Positions 1 to 6,635 of a stretch of 27,113 nt of DNA are shown one piece after another. The DNA lies in the NCBI GenBank assembly GCA_900554385.1, contig USHE01000003.1, positions 1 to 27,113 on the forward strand, given 5' to 3'. Under the pieces are notes generated by a model that was not told where the DNA came from, did no database searches, and saw nothing but the letters and a program-made list of their open reading frames with translations. The translations under genes were made by a program, and so were the position numbers. This DNA comes from an uncultured bacterium (GTDB taxonomy: Bacteria > Cyanobacteriota > Vampirovibrionia > Gastranaerophilales > Gastranaerophilaceae). Every line of letters begins with the position of its first letter. Positions within the stretch are counted from its first letter, which is position 1.

Positions 1-480
1 CCTGAAGGGAATACGATCGGTTCCATCCGTTTGAAAGGCGATTAATTTCTGCTGGAGACGTAAGGAGTGACGACATGGTTCGACGGACGCACACAGTGGA
101 GTTATCTTGCTTCGAGCGATGAGGTTAATGTTTCCGAACCCACTCCCGAAGAGTTGCAGAGCATCAATCCTTATTCGTGGTTGTCGCTTTATAAGCAGGA
201 TTATAAGCTGAAAGTGGCTAAAACCGGCAATGCTTCGGATGATACGGCGTATAAAGTGGTGATGAACGCTACCAAACGCAGTCAGGATATGCAATGTATT
301 ATCCTGTATATAGAAAAAGGTTCGTTCCGCCCGATAAAACTGAGTATGGTTCAGCGGGGCAGCAAAGATGCGGCAGTAGTGTTCATAAATTCCTATCAGA
401 CGGGCAAGAACTATGATGACAGCCTTTTTGTGTTTGACAGGAAAGCATATCCTACAGCTGAATTGGTTGATTTAAGATGA
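1..480 (+). pseudogene. LolA-like outer-membrane lipoprotein carrier, 5'-partial and interrupted
   Basis: The frame open from the window edge to the TGA at 478-480 reads as the C-terminal two thirds of the LolA-like chaperone family of Bacteroidetes, which ferries lipoproteins across the periplasm. Recognisable segments are TWFDGRTQWSY, NPYSWLSLY and the ending AYPTAELVDLR. The longest uninterrupted part starts at GTG 67, but homology appears to continue upstream in the same frame (GSIRLKGD-stop-FLLET-stop-GVTTWFDG), with TAA at 43-45 and 61-63 where family members have ordinary residues. So GTG 67 is not a real start. The two stops could be contig-end errors or genuine decay. Base composition (about 48% GC in bases 1-60 versus about 32% in 841-900) and family point to Bacteroides, unlike the rest of the window. 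Family assignment is from memory of the motifs. Confidence 0.7.
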
Positions 481-507
481 TAAACGTTACTAATAAAAAA
501 GAATAAT

Positions 508-1749
508 ATGGAAGCAGAAAAAGTAAAGTGTTTAATTATAGGTTCCGGTCCTGCCGGATATACAGCAGCTTTTCAGGCTAGTGCAAAAGGATTATCTGTC
601 GTAATGTTTGAGAAGGATAAAGTCGGCGGGGTTTGTCTTAACAAAGGTTGTATCCCGACTAAGGCTATTTTGCATTCGGCAGAGGTTTATCAAGAATTGA
701 AATCTTGTGAAACTCTTGGAGTTTATGCTGATAATGTTCGTTTCAATTTCGCAGAGATTATTGAACATAAAAACAAAATTGTTGAAAAACTCCGTAAAAA
801 TTTGGAACTTTCCTTGAAAAATGCAAAAGTTAATCTTGTTAATGCCGAGGCAAAAATTTTGTCTGCAAATAAAATTGAAGCTGACGGAATAATTTATGAA
901 TGTTCAAGAATTATTGCTGCGAGCGGTGCAGAGCCTCGCAATTTTAAGGGGATGGAAGTTGACGGGAAATTTATTCTGAATTCTGATGATGTGTTAAATC
1001 TCGAAAAGTTGCCAAGAAATATTGTAATTGTTGGTTCAGGAGCAATCGGAGTTGAATGGGCAAGGATTTTTTCAGCTTTTGGAGTTGATGTAACAGTTGT
1101 TGAACTTGCAGAAAATTTGCTTCCGCTTGCTGATATTGAGGTGTCCAAACGAGTTGAGAGAATATTCAAAACCGGAAAAATAAAATTTTATAAAGGAATT
1201 GGGGTTGATAAAATTGAAAATCCGAAAGTTTATCTTACGAATGGAGAAGTAATCGAAACCGAAAGCGTGCTTGTTGCAATCGGACGAAAGGCTTGCGAGG
1301 TTTCAAATGTCGATGGGATAACCTTTATCGGGGATGCCTGCGGTGCAATTCAACTGGCACATTTTGCCTCCAAACAGGCAATAGAACATGTCGCGGGAAT
1401 TTCATTTGACAAAACGCTAGTTCCGTCTGTAATTTACGGAAATCCAGAAATTGCCTGGGTTGGAAAACGTGAGCAGGATTTAGAGGCAGGAACTTATAAA
1501 AAAGCTTCTCTGCTAATATCTGCACTTGGAAAATCTCACTGTGATAATGCTACTGACGGTTTTATAAAAATTCTTTCTCAAAATGATATGATTGTCGGTG
1601 CGCATATTGTGTCAAAAGAAGCTTCTGCAATGGTTCAGGAGCTGTTGGTTGCTATCCAAAACAAAATCTCTGTCAGCAAGCTGAAAGAGATTTGTTTTGC
1701 GCATCCGACCTATTCGGTAGGAATTTATGATTGCTTGTTTAAGCTGTAA
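508..1749 (+). CDS. lpdA: Dihydrolipoyl dehydrogenase (E3), chimeric N-terminus
   Basis: Flavoprotein disulfide reductase that reoxidises dihydrolipoamide in lipoate-dependent complexes, passing electrons through a redox disulfide and FAD to NAD+. FAD-binding GSGPAGYTAA lies at residues 12-21, the redox pair C43/C48 in GGVCLNKGCIPTK, the NAD-binding GSGAIG at 176-181 and a second FAD motif (FIGDA) near 273. At 413 residues it is shorter than the usual ~460. The C-terminal catalytic His is present (H399 in AHPTYS), but the partner Glu expected after HPT-S is Val404. Residues 1 to about 20 match Bacteroides thioredoxin reductase better than an E3 (METEKVKCLIIGSGPAGYTAA style), so this start is probably foreign and the native start is missing. 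lipA lies nearby, which fits the lipoate role. The E3 call is firm; the first 20 codons are not trusted. Confidence 0.85.
   Translation: MEAEKVKCLIIGSGPAGYTAAFQASAKGLSVVMFEKDKVGGVCLNKGCIPTKAILHSAEVYQELKSCETLGVYADNVRFNFAEIIEHKNKIVEKLRKNLELSLKNAKVNLVNAEAKILSANKIEADGIIYECSRIIAASGAEPRNFKGMEVDGKFILNSDDVLNLEKLPRNIVIVGSGAIGVEWARIFSAFGVDVTVVELAENLLPLADIEVSKRVERIFKTGKIKFYKGIGVDKIENPKVYLTNGEVIETESVLVAIGRKACEVSNVDGITFIGDACGAIQLAHFASKQAIEHVAGISFDKTLVPSVIYGNPEIAWVGKREQDLEAGTYKKASLLISALGKSHCDNATDGFIKILSQNDMIVGAHIVSKEASAMVQELLVAIQNKISVSKLKEICFAHPTYSVGIYDCLFKL
541..570 (+). other. Probable chimeric junction (Bacteroides trxB start to native lpdA)
   Basis: These bases encode GSGPAGYTAA, a dinucleotide-binding motif shared by thioredoxin reductases and dihydrolipoyl dehydrogenases. 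Upstream, gene order (LolA-like gene then a TrxB-like start) and GC content look like Bacteroides. Downstream, codon use and the CxxxxC active site look like the AT-rich host. A shared stretch of this length is enough for a k-mer assembler to join two genomes. A real recombination is possible but less likely. Confidence 0.65.
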
Positions 1750-2073
1750 TTACCAGCGGTTCATACCTGCGGCACCGTTTCCAAAGTTGCCTGTACCGAA
1801 TTTTACTCTGCCGTGATTCCAGTAACCGTTTGGCGAGTTCAGGTTTTGAGAACCAAATCTTACTTTTCTTTCGTATGTTTGGGTTTCCTGAGGTTCAACC
1901 ATTGTTTCAGATTTTTTAGTTTTATGACGCTGGCTTTCTTTATATTCGCTTTCTGTCATAACAGGATTGTCAAGAGCTTGAAATCCGCCGACAGGCATTA
2001 TAATTTCTGTTCCTGCAGCAAATGCGGAAGTTGTAAAGCCAAGAAGGCATAATAGAATTGCTATATTTCTCAT
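1750..2073 (-). CDS. Small secreted protein, unknown function
   Basis: A 107-residue protein with a clear signal peptide: MRN, a hydrophobic stretch from about residue 4, and a probable cut after AFA near residue 20. The mature part of about 87 residues is polar, with a Lys/Glu/Thr-rich middle and a C-terminal third rich in Gly and Asn (NSPNGYWNHGRVKFGTGNF). I recognise no domain, and there are no cysteines after the signal, so it is not an obvious lipoprotein or disulfide protein. The ribosome site AAGGAG (2082-2087) lies 8-9 bases before the ATG. Its promoter overlaps that of lipA. Its stop codon directly abuts the lpdA stop (1747-1749) with no spacer, so the two transcripts converge without room for a terminator. 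The ORF is credible; function is unknown. Confidence 0.7.
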   Translation of the reverse strand: MRNIAILLCLLGFTTSAFAAGTEIIMPVGGFQALDNPVMTESEYKESQRHKTKKSETMVEPQETQTYERKVRFGSQNLNSPNGYWNHGRVKFGTGNFGNGAAGMNRW

Positions 2074-2096
2074 TGTGTATACTCCTTTGTATCTAT

Positions 2097-2125
2097 ATTA
2101 TAAATATATCTGTAAAAATTTTCAA
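2097..2125 (-). promoter_or_regulatory. Sigma-70-type promoter for the small secreted protein
   Basis: On the minus strand, TTGAAA (2120-2125) and TATAAT (2097-2102) are separated by exactly 17 bases. Transcription should start near 2090, leaving a leader of about 17 bases that contains AAGGAG. The -35 box overlaps the lipA -35 on the other strand. Confidence 0.75.
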
Positions 2126-2149
2126 CATTTATAAAAATTATTGTATAAT
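2121..2149 (+). promoter_or_regulatory. Sigma-70-type promoter for lipA (leaderless)
   Basis: TTCAAC (2121-2126) and TATAAT (2144-2149) are 17 bases apart. The TATAAT ends six bases before ATG 2156, which puts the expected transcription start at or next to the start codon. No Shine-Dalgarno site is present. The TTG at 2141 that would lengthen the ORF lies inside the promoter and is rejected as a start. Confidence 0.7.
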
Positions 2150-2155
2150 AAGTTT

Positions 2156-2998
2156 ATGAGAGAAAGATTACCTGAATATTTAAAAAGACCTATTATAGAT
2201 ACAGACGCCACCAGAAAAGTTCGGAGAACTTTGAAGAACAGATGTTTAAACACAGTATGTGAAAATGCGCGTTGTCCGAATAAGAACGAATGTTACACAA
2301 AAAATACCGCAACATTTTTGATTATGGGCGGTGTATGTACAAGAAACTGCCGTTATTGCAATATTTCATGTGCAAAACCGCTTCCTCTGGATAGCGAAGA
2401 ACCGTTACATGTTGCAGAAGCTGTACGTGTCTTGGAGTTGAAGTATGCTGTCTTAACTTCAGTTACAAGAGATGATTTATCTGATGGCGGGGCTGAGCAT
2501 TTCAAGCAATGTATTGTAAATATTCGGGAAATGACGCCTGAGGTTAAAATAGAAATTTTAACTCCTGATTTTAAAGGGGTTAAAGCTTCTCTTGATACAA
2601 TTATTGATGCACATCCGGATGTGTTTAATCATAATATAGAAACCGCAAGAGATATTTTTAAAACTGCACGCCCGCAAGGAAATTATGAAGTTTCACTGAA
2701 TGTTCTTAAATATATGAAAGAAAAGGGAAATCTTATTACAAAATCAGGATTTATGATAGGTTTGGGTGAAAGTATTGAACAGATTGAAGATACCCTAAAA
2801 GATTTAAAGTCTGCAGGTGTTGATATTGTGACAATCGGTCAATATATTCAGCCCTCAAAAGAGCATTTGCAGGTTCAAAAATATTATAAACCCGAAGAAT
2901 ATGAAGAATTAAAACAACTTGCTCAAAAAACAGGGTTTACGCATTATCAGATAGGGCCGCTTGTTAGAAGCTCTTACCGTGCAGCGGAACTGGTTTAA
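2156..2998 (+). CDS. lipA: Lipoyl synthase
   Basis: Radical-SAM enzyme that inserts two sulfurs into octanoyl groups on carrier proteins, making the lipoyl cofactor of 2-oxoacid dehydrogenases and the glycine cleavage system. From ATG 2156 the product is 280 residues, near the usual length. It has the auxiliary-cluster cysteines C35, C40 and C46 (VCENARCPNKNEC), the radical-SAM CxxxCxxC at C61, C65 and C68 (CTRNCRYC), and the family's C-terminal RSSYRA motif carrying the conserved serine. The start is set by the promoter: TATAAT ends six bases upstream and there is no ribosome site, so the mRNA should be leaderless. It sits close to lpdA, which acts on the same cofactor, though in a separate transcript. 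Identification is very secure. Confidence 0.96.
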   Translation: MRERLPEYLKRPIIDTDATRKVRRTLKNRCLNTVCENARCPNKNECYTKNTATFLIMGGVCTRNCRYCNISCAKPLPLDSEEPLHVAEAVRVLELKYAVLTSVTRDDLSDGGAEHFKQCIVNIREMTPEVKIEILTPDFKGVKASLDTIIDAHPDVFNHNIETARDIFKTARPQGNYEVSLNVLKYMKEKGNLITKSGFMIGLGESIEQIEDTLKDLKSAGVDIVTIGQYIQPSKEHLQVQKYYKPEEYEELKQLAQKTGFTHYQIGPLVRSSYRAAELV

Positions 2999-3087
2999 TT
3001 AATATTTTTAAATAGTTTCTGTCCTCTTGTACTGGAGATTTTTTCATGTTAGCATTCCCTTGTAGATAAAATTTATGAGGTGAATTT

Positions 3088-3747
3088 ATGCAAGCCCGCA
3101 GAGCAGCAAGAGAATTAGCGTTTATTCTATTTTCTCAATTTGATAAAAAAATTACGAATTACTCTAAAGATGATTTAGAAGATATTATATTGAAATCAGT
3201 AAGAATATTAACAAGCAACGCAAGCGATGAATTGAAAATTGCTTTGGGTGCTTTGGTTGATATGCGTGATAAAATCGATACTTATGAAGCTGAACACGAA
3301 ACTAATTTAAACAGACCAATAGGTGTTGCCAATATTCCTGTTCCGCTCCCGATGACTTCTGATATGACCGGAAGAATTAATGAAATGATTGATATTGCAG
3401 AAAAAGCGATGCTGGCTTTGGAAATTGCAGAATTTACAACACTCGACGCCCAGAATGAAGTTAAGGGTTATGCGATTGAAATAGCAGAAGCTTTCCAGAA
3501 AAATCATAAAGAAGTTGACGATATTATTCAAAAACACGCAAGAAACTGGGATTTACAGCGTCTTGTGAAAATGGATAAGGATATTCTGAGAATTGCTATC
3601 GTTGAACTTTTATACATTAAAGATGCACCGATGAAAGTTGTTGTGGATGAAGCTCTTGAGCTTGCTAAAAAGTATTCAACCGATGACAGTTCTTCATTTA
3701 TTAATGGAATTCTTGCAAAGGTAATTGTTGAAAACGGACTCAAATAA
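3088..3747 (+). CDS. nusB: Transcription antitermination factor NusB
   Basis: RNA-binding helical protein that with NusE (S10) binds boxA and promotes rRNA antitermination. The N-terminal ARRAARELAFILFSQFD and the C-terminal half (DLQRLVKMDKDILRIAIVEL, then VVVDEALELAKKYSTDDSSSFINGILAKV) are classical NusB. At 219 residues it is much longer than the ~140 of E. coli NusB, because about 80 extra residues (roughly 35-115) sit between the first helix and the rest. Cyanobacterial NusB proteins have a similar enlarged N-terminal half. The start is supported by GAGGTG seven bases before ATG 3088. It overlaps ftsY by one base (TAATG), and with ftsY and the peptidase forms a tightly coupled operon. 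Confidence 0.92.
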   Translation: MQARRAARELAFILFSQFDKKITNYSKDDLEDIILKSVRILTSNASDELKIALGALVDMRDKIDTYEAEHETNLNRPIGVANIPVPLPMTSDMTGRINEMIDIAEKAMLALEIAEFTTLDAQNEVKGYAIEIAEAFQKNHKEVDDIIQKHARNWDLQRLVKMDKDILRIAIVELLYIKDAPMKVVVDEALELAKKYSTDDSSSFINGILAKVIVENGLK

Positions 3748-4661
3748 TGTTTAAATTTTTCTCGGACGGCTTTAATAACTTAAAGCAGGCTGTGTCGAAT
3801 ACTGCACAGGCTTTAGTCGGAAATGTTATCAATTCTGTTGAACAGGAAGAAGAATTTTCAGAATTTGTTCTGGACGACATGGAAGATATGCTGATAAGTG
3901 CGGATTTGGGCGTGAATTATGCCGTGGAGCTTGTTGATAAGCTTCGCAATCAGAATAAAATTAAGCCGTCTGATGTGAAAAATTATCTGAAAGCCGAATT
4001 TATGCAGACGCTTGCTAATGCGGGGAGTAATAACCTCAGTTATTCAGATGGAGCGTTGAATATTTATTTTATAACAGGTGTGAATGGAGTTGGGAAAACA
4101 ACTTTAATCGGGAAACTTGCTTATAAATTTAAAAACGAGGGCAGAAAAGTTCTTATTGCCGCCGGCGATACATTCCGTGCAGCAGCGGAAGAACAGCTTG
4201 ATATTTGGTCAAAGCGTGCCGGTGCTGATATTGTCCGCAGAGATAAGGCAGATCCGGCTTCTGTTGTGTATGAGGCAATTCAAAAAGCAAAAAATGAGGG
4301 CTATGATGTTATACTTGTTGATACCGCAGGCAGATTGCAGAATAAGTTCAATCTTATGGAAGAACTTTCAAAGATAAAATCTGTAATAGATAAAAATGCT
4401 CCCGAAAGTCTTAGAGAATGTATGCTTGTTTTAGATGCAAATACGGGGCAGAATGGTTTGCAGCAGGCAAAAGTATTTACTGAAGCCGTAAACCTAACAT
4501 CAGTCGCGCTCACAAAACTTGATGGTTCTGCAAAAGGAGCAATTGTTCTTGCGGATGCAAAAGAGTTGAAACTACCTGTAAAACTCGTAGGTGTTGGAGA
4601 AAAAATGGAAGATTTAAGAGATTTTAATTCCGAAGAATTTATTGAGGCACTTTTTAATTGA
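3747..4661 (+). CDS. ftsY: Signal recognition particle receptor FtsY
   Basis: SRP-type GTPase that docks ribosome-SRP complexes at the membrane for co-translational insertion. The 304-residue protein has an N domain (about 1-100) and a G domain with G1 GVNGVGKTT at 111-119, DTFRAAAEEQL at 141-151, DTAGRLQ at 192-198, TKLDGSAKG near 256 and the closing VGVGEKMEDLRDF. It lacks the long acidic A domain of E. coli FtsY and begins with the short amphipathic MFKFFSDGFNNLK, which may serve as the membrane contact. Its ATG overlaps the nusB stop by one base and its TGA overlaps the next ATG by one base, indicating translational coupling on both sides. Confidence 0.97.
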   Translation: MFKFFSDGFNNLKQAVSNTAQALVGNVINSVEQEEEFSEFVLDDMEDMLISADLGVNYAVELVDKLRNQNKIKPSDVKNYLKAEFMQTLANAGSNNLSYSDGALNIYFITGVNGVGKTTLIGKLAYKFKNEGRKVLIAAGDTFRAAAEEQLDIWSKRAGADIVRRDKADPASVVYEAIQKAKNEGYDVILVDTAGRLQNKFNLMEELSKIKSVIDKNAPESLRECMLVLDANTGQNGLQQAKVFTEAVNLTSVALTKLDGSAKGAIVLADAKELKLPVKLVGVGEKMEDLRDFNSEEFIEALFN

Positions 4662-5278
4662 TGAAAATTCTGGAAAAAACTATATCAGCACAAGGACGGG
4701 AAATTTTGCTGAAAGGCGGCGAGTCCGCTAAAAATATACTTGTAATCGGAGTTTTTCACGGTGATGAGCCGCAGGGAGAATTCCTGATTGAGAATTATCT
4801 TCAATATAATGATAGCAACCTGCTCTTTATTCCGTGTCTTAATCCTGACGGTATGGCTCTCGGTGTTCGAACGAATTTTCACGGTGTTGATTTGAATAGA
4901 AACTTTCCTACAAAAAATTGGGAGTTGACAGAAAAAAACGAATTTTATGGCGGCGAAAAACCTTCCAGTGAAATAGAAACTCAATTTTTGGTTAAAATTA
5001 TTGAAAAATATAACCCGAAGCTTATTTTAACACTCCATGCACCGTTTAAGGTTGTAAATTATGACGGGGATGCACGTGAGATTTCCGAAAAAATTTCTGA
5101 AATTATTAAATATCCTGTTGAAGCCTCAATAGGTTATCCTACTCCCGGAAGTTTTGGTACGTATGCCGGTGTTGAGAGAAATATTAAAACAGTTACGCTT
5201 GAATTGGATGAAGAATGTCCGGTTGAAGATTTAATTGAGCCGGTAAATAAAATTTTTAAACTTTTGGAAAATTGTTAA
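4661..5278 (+). CDS. M14-family zinc carboxypeptidase, MpaA-like
   Basis: Zinc peptidase of the carboxypeptidase A clan. Zinc ligands H33 and E36 are in HGDE and H126 is in LTLHA; the substrate-binding NRN follows GVDLNRNFP (R80), and the probable catalytic Glu is E181 in TVTLELDEE. At 205 residues with no signal peptide, it matches the MpaA type, a cytoplasmic amidase that cleaves gamma-D-Glu-diaminopimelate in recycled murein peptides. A succinylglutamate desuccinylase-like role is the main alternative. The ATG at 4661 overlaps the ftsY stop by one base (TGATG); the TTG one codon earlier is less likely. It is the last gene of the nusB-ftsY operon. The family is secure, the exact substrate is inferred. 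Confidence 0.8.
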   Translation: MKILEKTISAQGREILLKGGESAKNILVIGVFHGDEPQGEFLIENYLQYNDSNLLFIPCLNPDGMALGVRTNFHGVDLNRNFPTKNWELTEKNEFYGGEKPSSEIETQFLVKIIEKYNPKLILTLHAPFKVVNYDGDAREISEKISEIIKYPVEASIGYPTPGSFGTYAGVERNIKTVTLELDEECPVEDLIEPVNKIFKLLENC

Positions 5279-5325
5279 GTTTGTAACGAAATCTAGCCAT
5301 TTATGAAATATGTTATCTCTGAAAT

Positions 5326-5355
5326 TTTTATATAAGTAAGAGAACTTATATAAAA
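5326..5355 (+). promoter_or_regulatory. Perfect 12-bp inverted repeat in the leader of the next gene
   Basis: TTTTATATAAGT (5326-5337) and ACTTATATAAAA (5344-5355) are perfect reverse complements around a six-base centre (AAGAGA). The repeat ends two bases before the AAGGAG ribosome site of the gene at 5370. It could be a repressor operator or an RNA hairpin that controls ribosome access. There is no T-run after it, so it is not a standard terminator. Confidence 0.6.
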
Positions 5356-5369
5356 CAAGGAGAGCTATT

Positions 5370-5813
5370 ATGTCTTTAGAAGTCAATGGTGTGAACGGCA
5401 TTAATCCATTCGGAAAGAAAGACCCCGTATCAGCTGAAACTCAGGAAACAAAGCTGAACAGTGTGTTCGGGAACGGATATAATGGTGCGAATGGCGGAAA
5501 TGTTGTTAATGATGGTGGAAATAAATATTTTGCCGATGCAATGAAAGACGGTAATGTTTCTTATAAAAAGAGTTTTTTAAACTTGAGCAACAGTTATAAT
5601 TTTAAAGTTGGAGATAATGAAACTTTAAATGAATTTTGTAAGAAAATGGGACTTTCGCCTGAAATGGTCATGGATAATATCATAGGCGGAGGTTCTGATT
5701 TGAATTGCAAAGCTCCAATGGGACCTGACGGAACTCGTTTTGTTAATATCAGCGAAAAAGATTTGGCAGAAGCTTTAGGCAAAACTCCTCAGGAACTTCG
5801 TGAAATGTTTTAG
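5370..5813 (+). CDS. Small protein with a degenerate LysM-like segment, unknown function
   Basis: A 147-residue protein without signal peptide or membrane segment. The first 50 residues are rich in Gly and Asn (GNGYNGANGGNVVNDGG) and likely disordered. Residues about 76-105 (YNFKVGDNETLNEFCKKMGL then SPEMVMDNI) follow the LysM pattern, opening aromatic-x-V-x-x-G-[DE], two helices, then a branched N; the match is weak. The C-terminal part (VNISEKDLAEALGKTPQELREMF) looks like a short helical hairpin. AAGGAG seven bases before ATG 5370 is a strong ribosome site. A perfect inverted repeat lies directly upstream, and a similar unknown gene follows 46 bases downstream, perhaps in the same transcript, ending at the terminator at 6387. 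I do not recognise a named family. Confidence 0.7.
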   Translation: MSLEVNGVNGINPFGKKDPVSAETQETKLNSVFGNGYNGANGGNVVNDGGNKYFADAMKDGNVSYKKSFLNLSNSYNFKVGDNETLNEFCKKMGLSPEMVMDNIIGGGSDLNCKAPMGPDGTRFVNISEKDLAEALGKTPQELREMF

Positions 5814-5859
5814 TGTAATTATACAAACGTGAATTGACCATAATGAAAGGAGAAAAACT

Positions 5860-6363
5860 ATGCCGGACGGTATAACTAATGTCAATCAGGCAACTGGTAG
5901 ATATACTGTGACAACCACGGAAACTAAAAATGGCGAAAAAGTTGAAATCACAAAATTTTTCGCAAAAGACGGTACGCAGATAAAGGCAGATTATTATACG
6001 GCTGCAGAAATTTCCGACGCAGCTAATAACAGTGATTATGCAGATTATTACCAGACAAAACCTGTTCAAAAAGACGGGCAGTATTTTGTTGCTATAACAG
6101 CAAAAGGTAGTTTTAAAGTCGGAATACTTGCAAAGGATTTTATCGGCAAAGTTGATGATGGAACGCTTTCCAAATATAATCCGGAGTATTTTCAAGGGTA
6201 TGATGCAGGTTACACCCCTGATGGGAAACCATTAAGTGATTCTAATAAAGAAATGAAAGAGGGGGATACTCTCTTGATTCCAGCGGATAAGATTAACCTT
6301 ACAAGTCCGACCGGCTGGTTTTTCCGCAAAGTAATAACTCCTGTTTATCAGGCTGCTGAATAA
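5860..6363 (+). CDS. Unknown protein, possibly a divergent LysM-like protein
   Basis: A 167-residue protein without signal peptide or membrane segment. The N-terminal half is Thr/Lys-rich, probably beta-rich (GRYTVTTTETKNGEKVEITKFF). The second half runs from FVAITAKGSFKVGILAKDF through KYNPEYFQ to EGDTLLIPADKINL; the ending resembles the last strand of LysM domains (x-G-x-x-L-x-I-P), so it may be a divergent LysM, but this is a weak match. AAAGGAG seven to eight bases before ATG 5860 supports the start. It follows the 147-residue protein by 46 bases and is followed 23 bases later by a strong terminator, so the two probably form one unit. Function unknown. Confidence 0.65.
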   Translation: MPDGITNVNQATGRYTVTTTETKNGEKVEITKFFAKDGTQIKADYYTAAEISDAANNSDYADYYQTKPVQKDGQYFVAITAKGSFKVGILAKDFIGKVDDGTLSKYNPEYFQGYDAGYTPDGKPLSDSNKEMKEGDTLLIPADKINLTSPTGWFFRKVITPVYQAAE

Positions 6364-6386
6364 ATCTTATTAATTACATTTTGTTG

Positions 6387-6429
6387 AAAAGCACTAATGT
6401 TGTCTTAAAGATTAACGTTAGTGCTTTTT
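6387..6429 (+). terminator. Rho-independent terminator after the 5370/5860 gene pair
   Basis: AAAAGCACTAATGTT (6387-6401) pairs with AACGTTAGTGCTTTT (6414-6428), with one G-T wobble and a 12-base loop, followed by a T-run. It could act on the minus strand as well because A residues precede the stem. Confidence 0.85.
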
Positions 6430-6434
6430 GGTAA

Positions 6435-6450
6435 GGTAAACATGTTTACC
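6435..6450. promoter_or_regulatory. Perfect 16-bp palindrome, possible operator
   Basis: GGTAAACATGTTTACC is a perfect palindrome just downstream of the terminator and about 130 bases before the cysS promoter. A perfect 16-base dyad is unlikely by chance in this short gap. No regulator can be assigned. Confidence 0.4.
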
Positions 6451-6467
6451 CCGGATATTTCAAAACT

Positions 6468-6529
6468 GTCATGCTGAACTCGTTTCAGCATCTGTTAGGT
6501 TTGAGACCCTGAAACAAGTTCAGGGTGAC
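6468..6529. repeat. Two intergenic palindromic repeat units
   Basis: Unit 1 (6468-6494) contains CTGAACTCGTTTCAG, and unit 2 (6505-6529) contains CCTGAAACAAGTTCAGGG followed by TGAC. They are inverted relatives of one another, each with an imperfect dyad around CTGAA-N5-TTCAG. Copies recur at 13282 and 16751. These are dispersed extragenic palindromes of the REP type. Confidence 0.75.
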
Positions 6530-6580
6530 GGTTTATACAAGATTTAGTCTAGACATATTATACCTTACCTGTTTTTGTTA

Positions 6581-6609
6581 TTGTATGAGAAATCTTTTTG
6601 TGTTAATAT
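6581..6609 (+). promoter_or_regulatory. Probable promoter for cysS
   Basis: TTGTAT (6581-6586) and TAATAT (6604-6609) are 17 bases apart. The expected start near 6616 would leave a 20-base leader with GAGGGA (6623-6628) ahead of ATG 6636. The long ORF extension back to 6525 runs through this promoter and is rejected. Confidence 0.55.
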
Positions 6610-6635
6610 TTAGTCACAATATGAGGGATGTTTTG

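Noticed and set aside
6525..6635. N-terminal extension of CysS
   Set aside because: It covers a promoter and the edge of a repeat; the family starts at MKLHNS, which has GAGGGA upstream.
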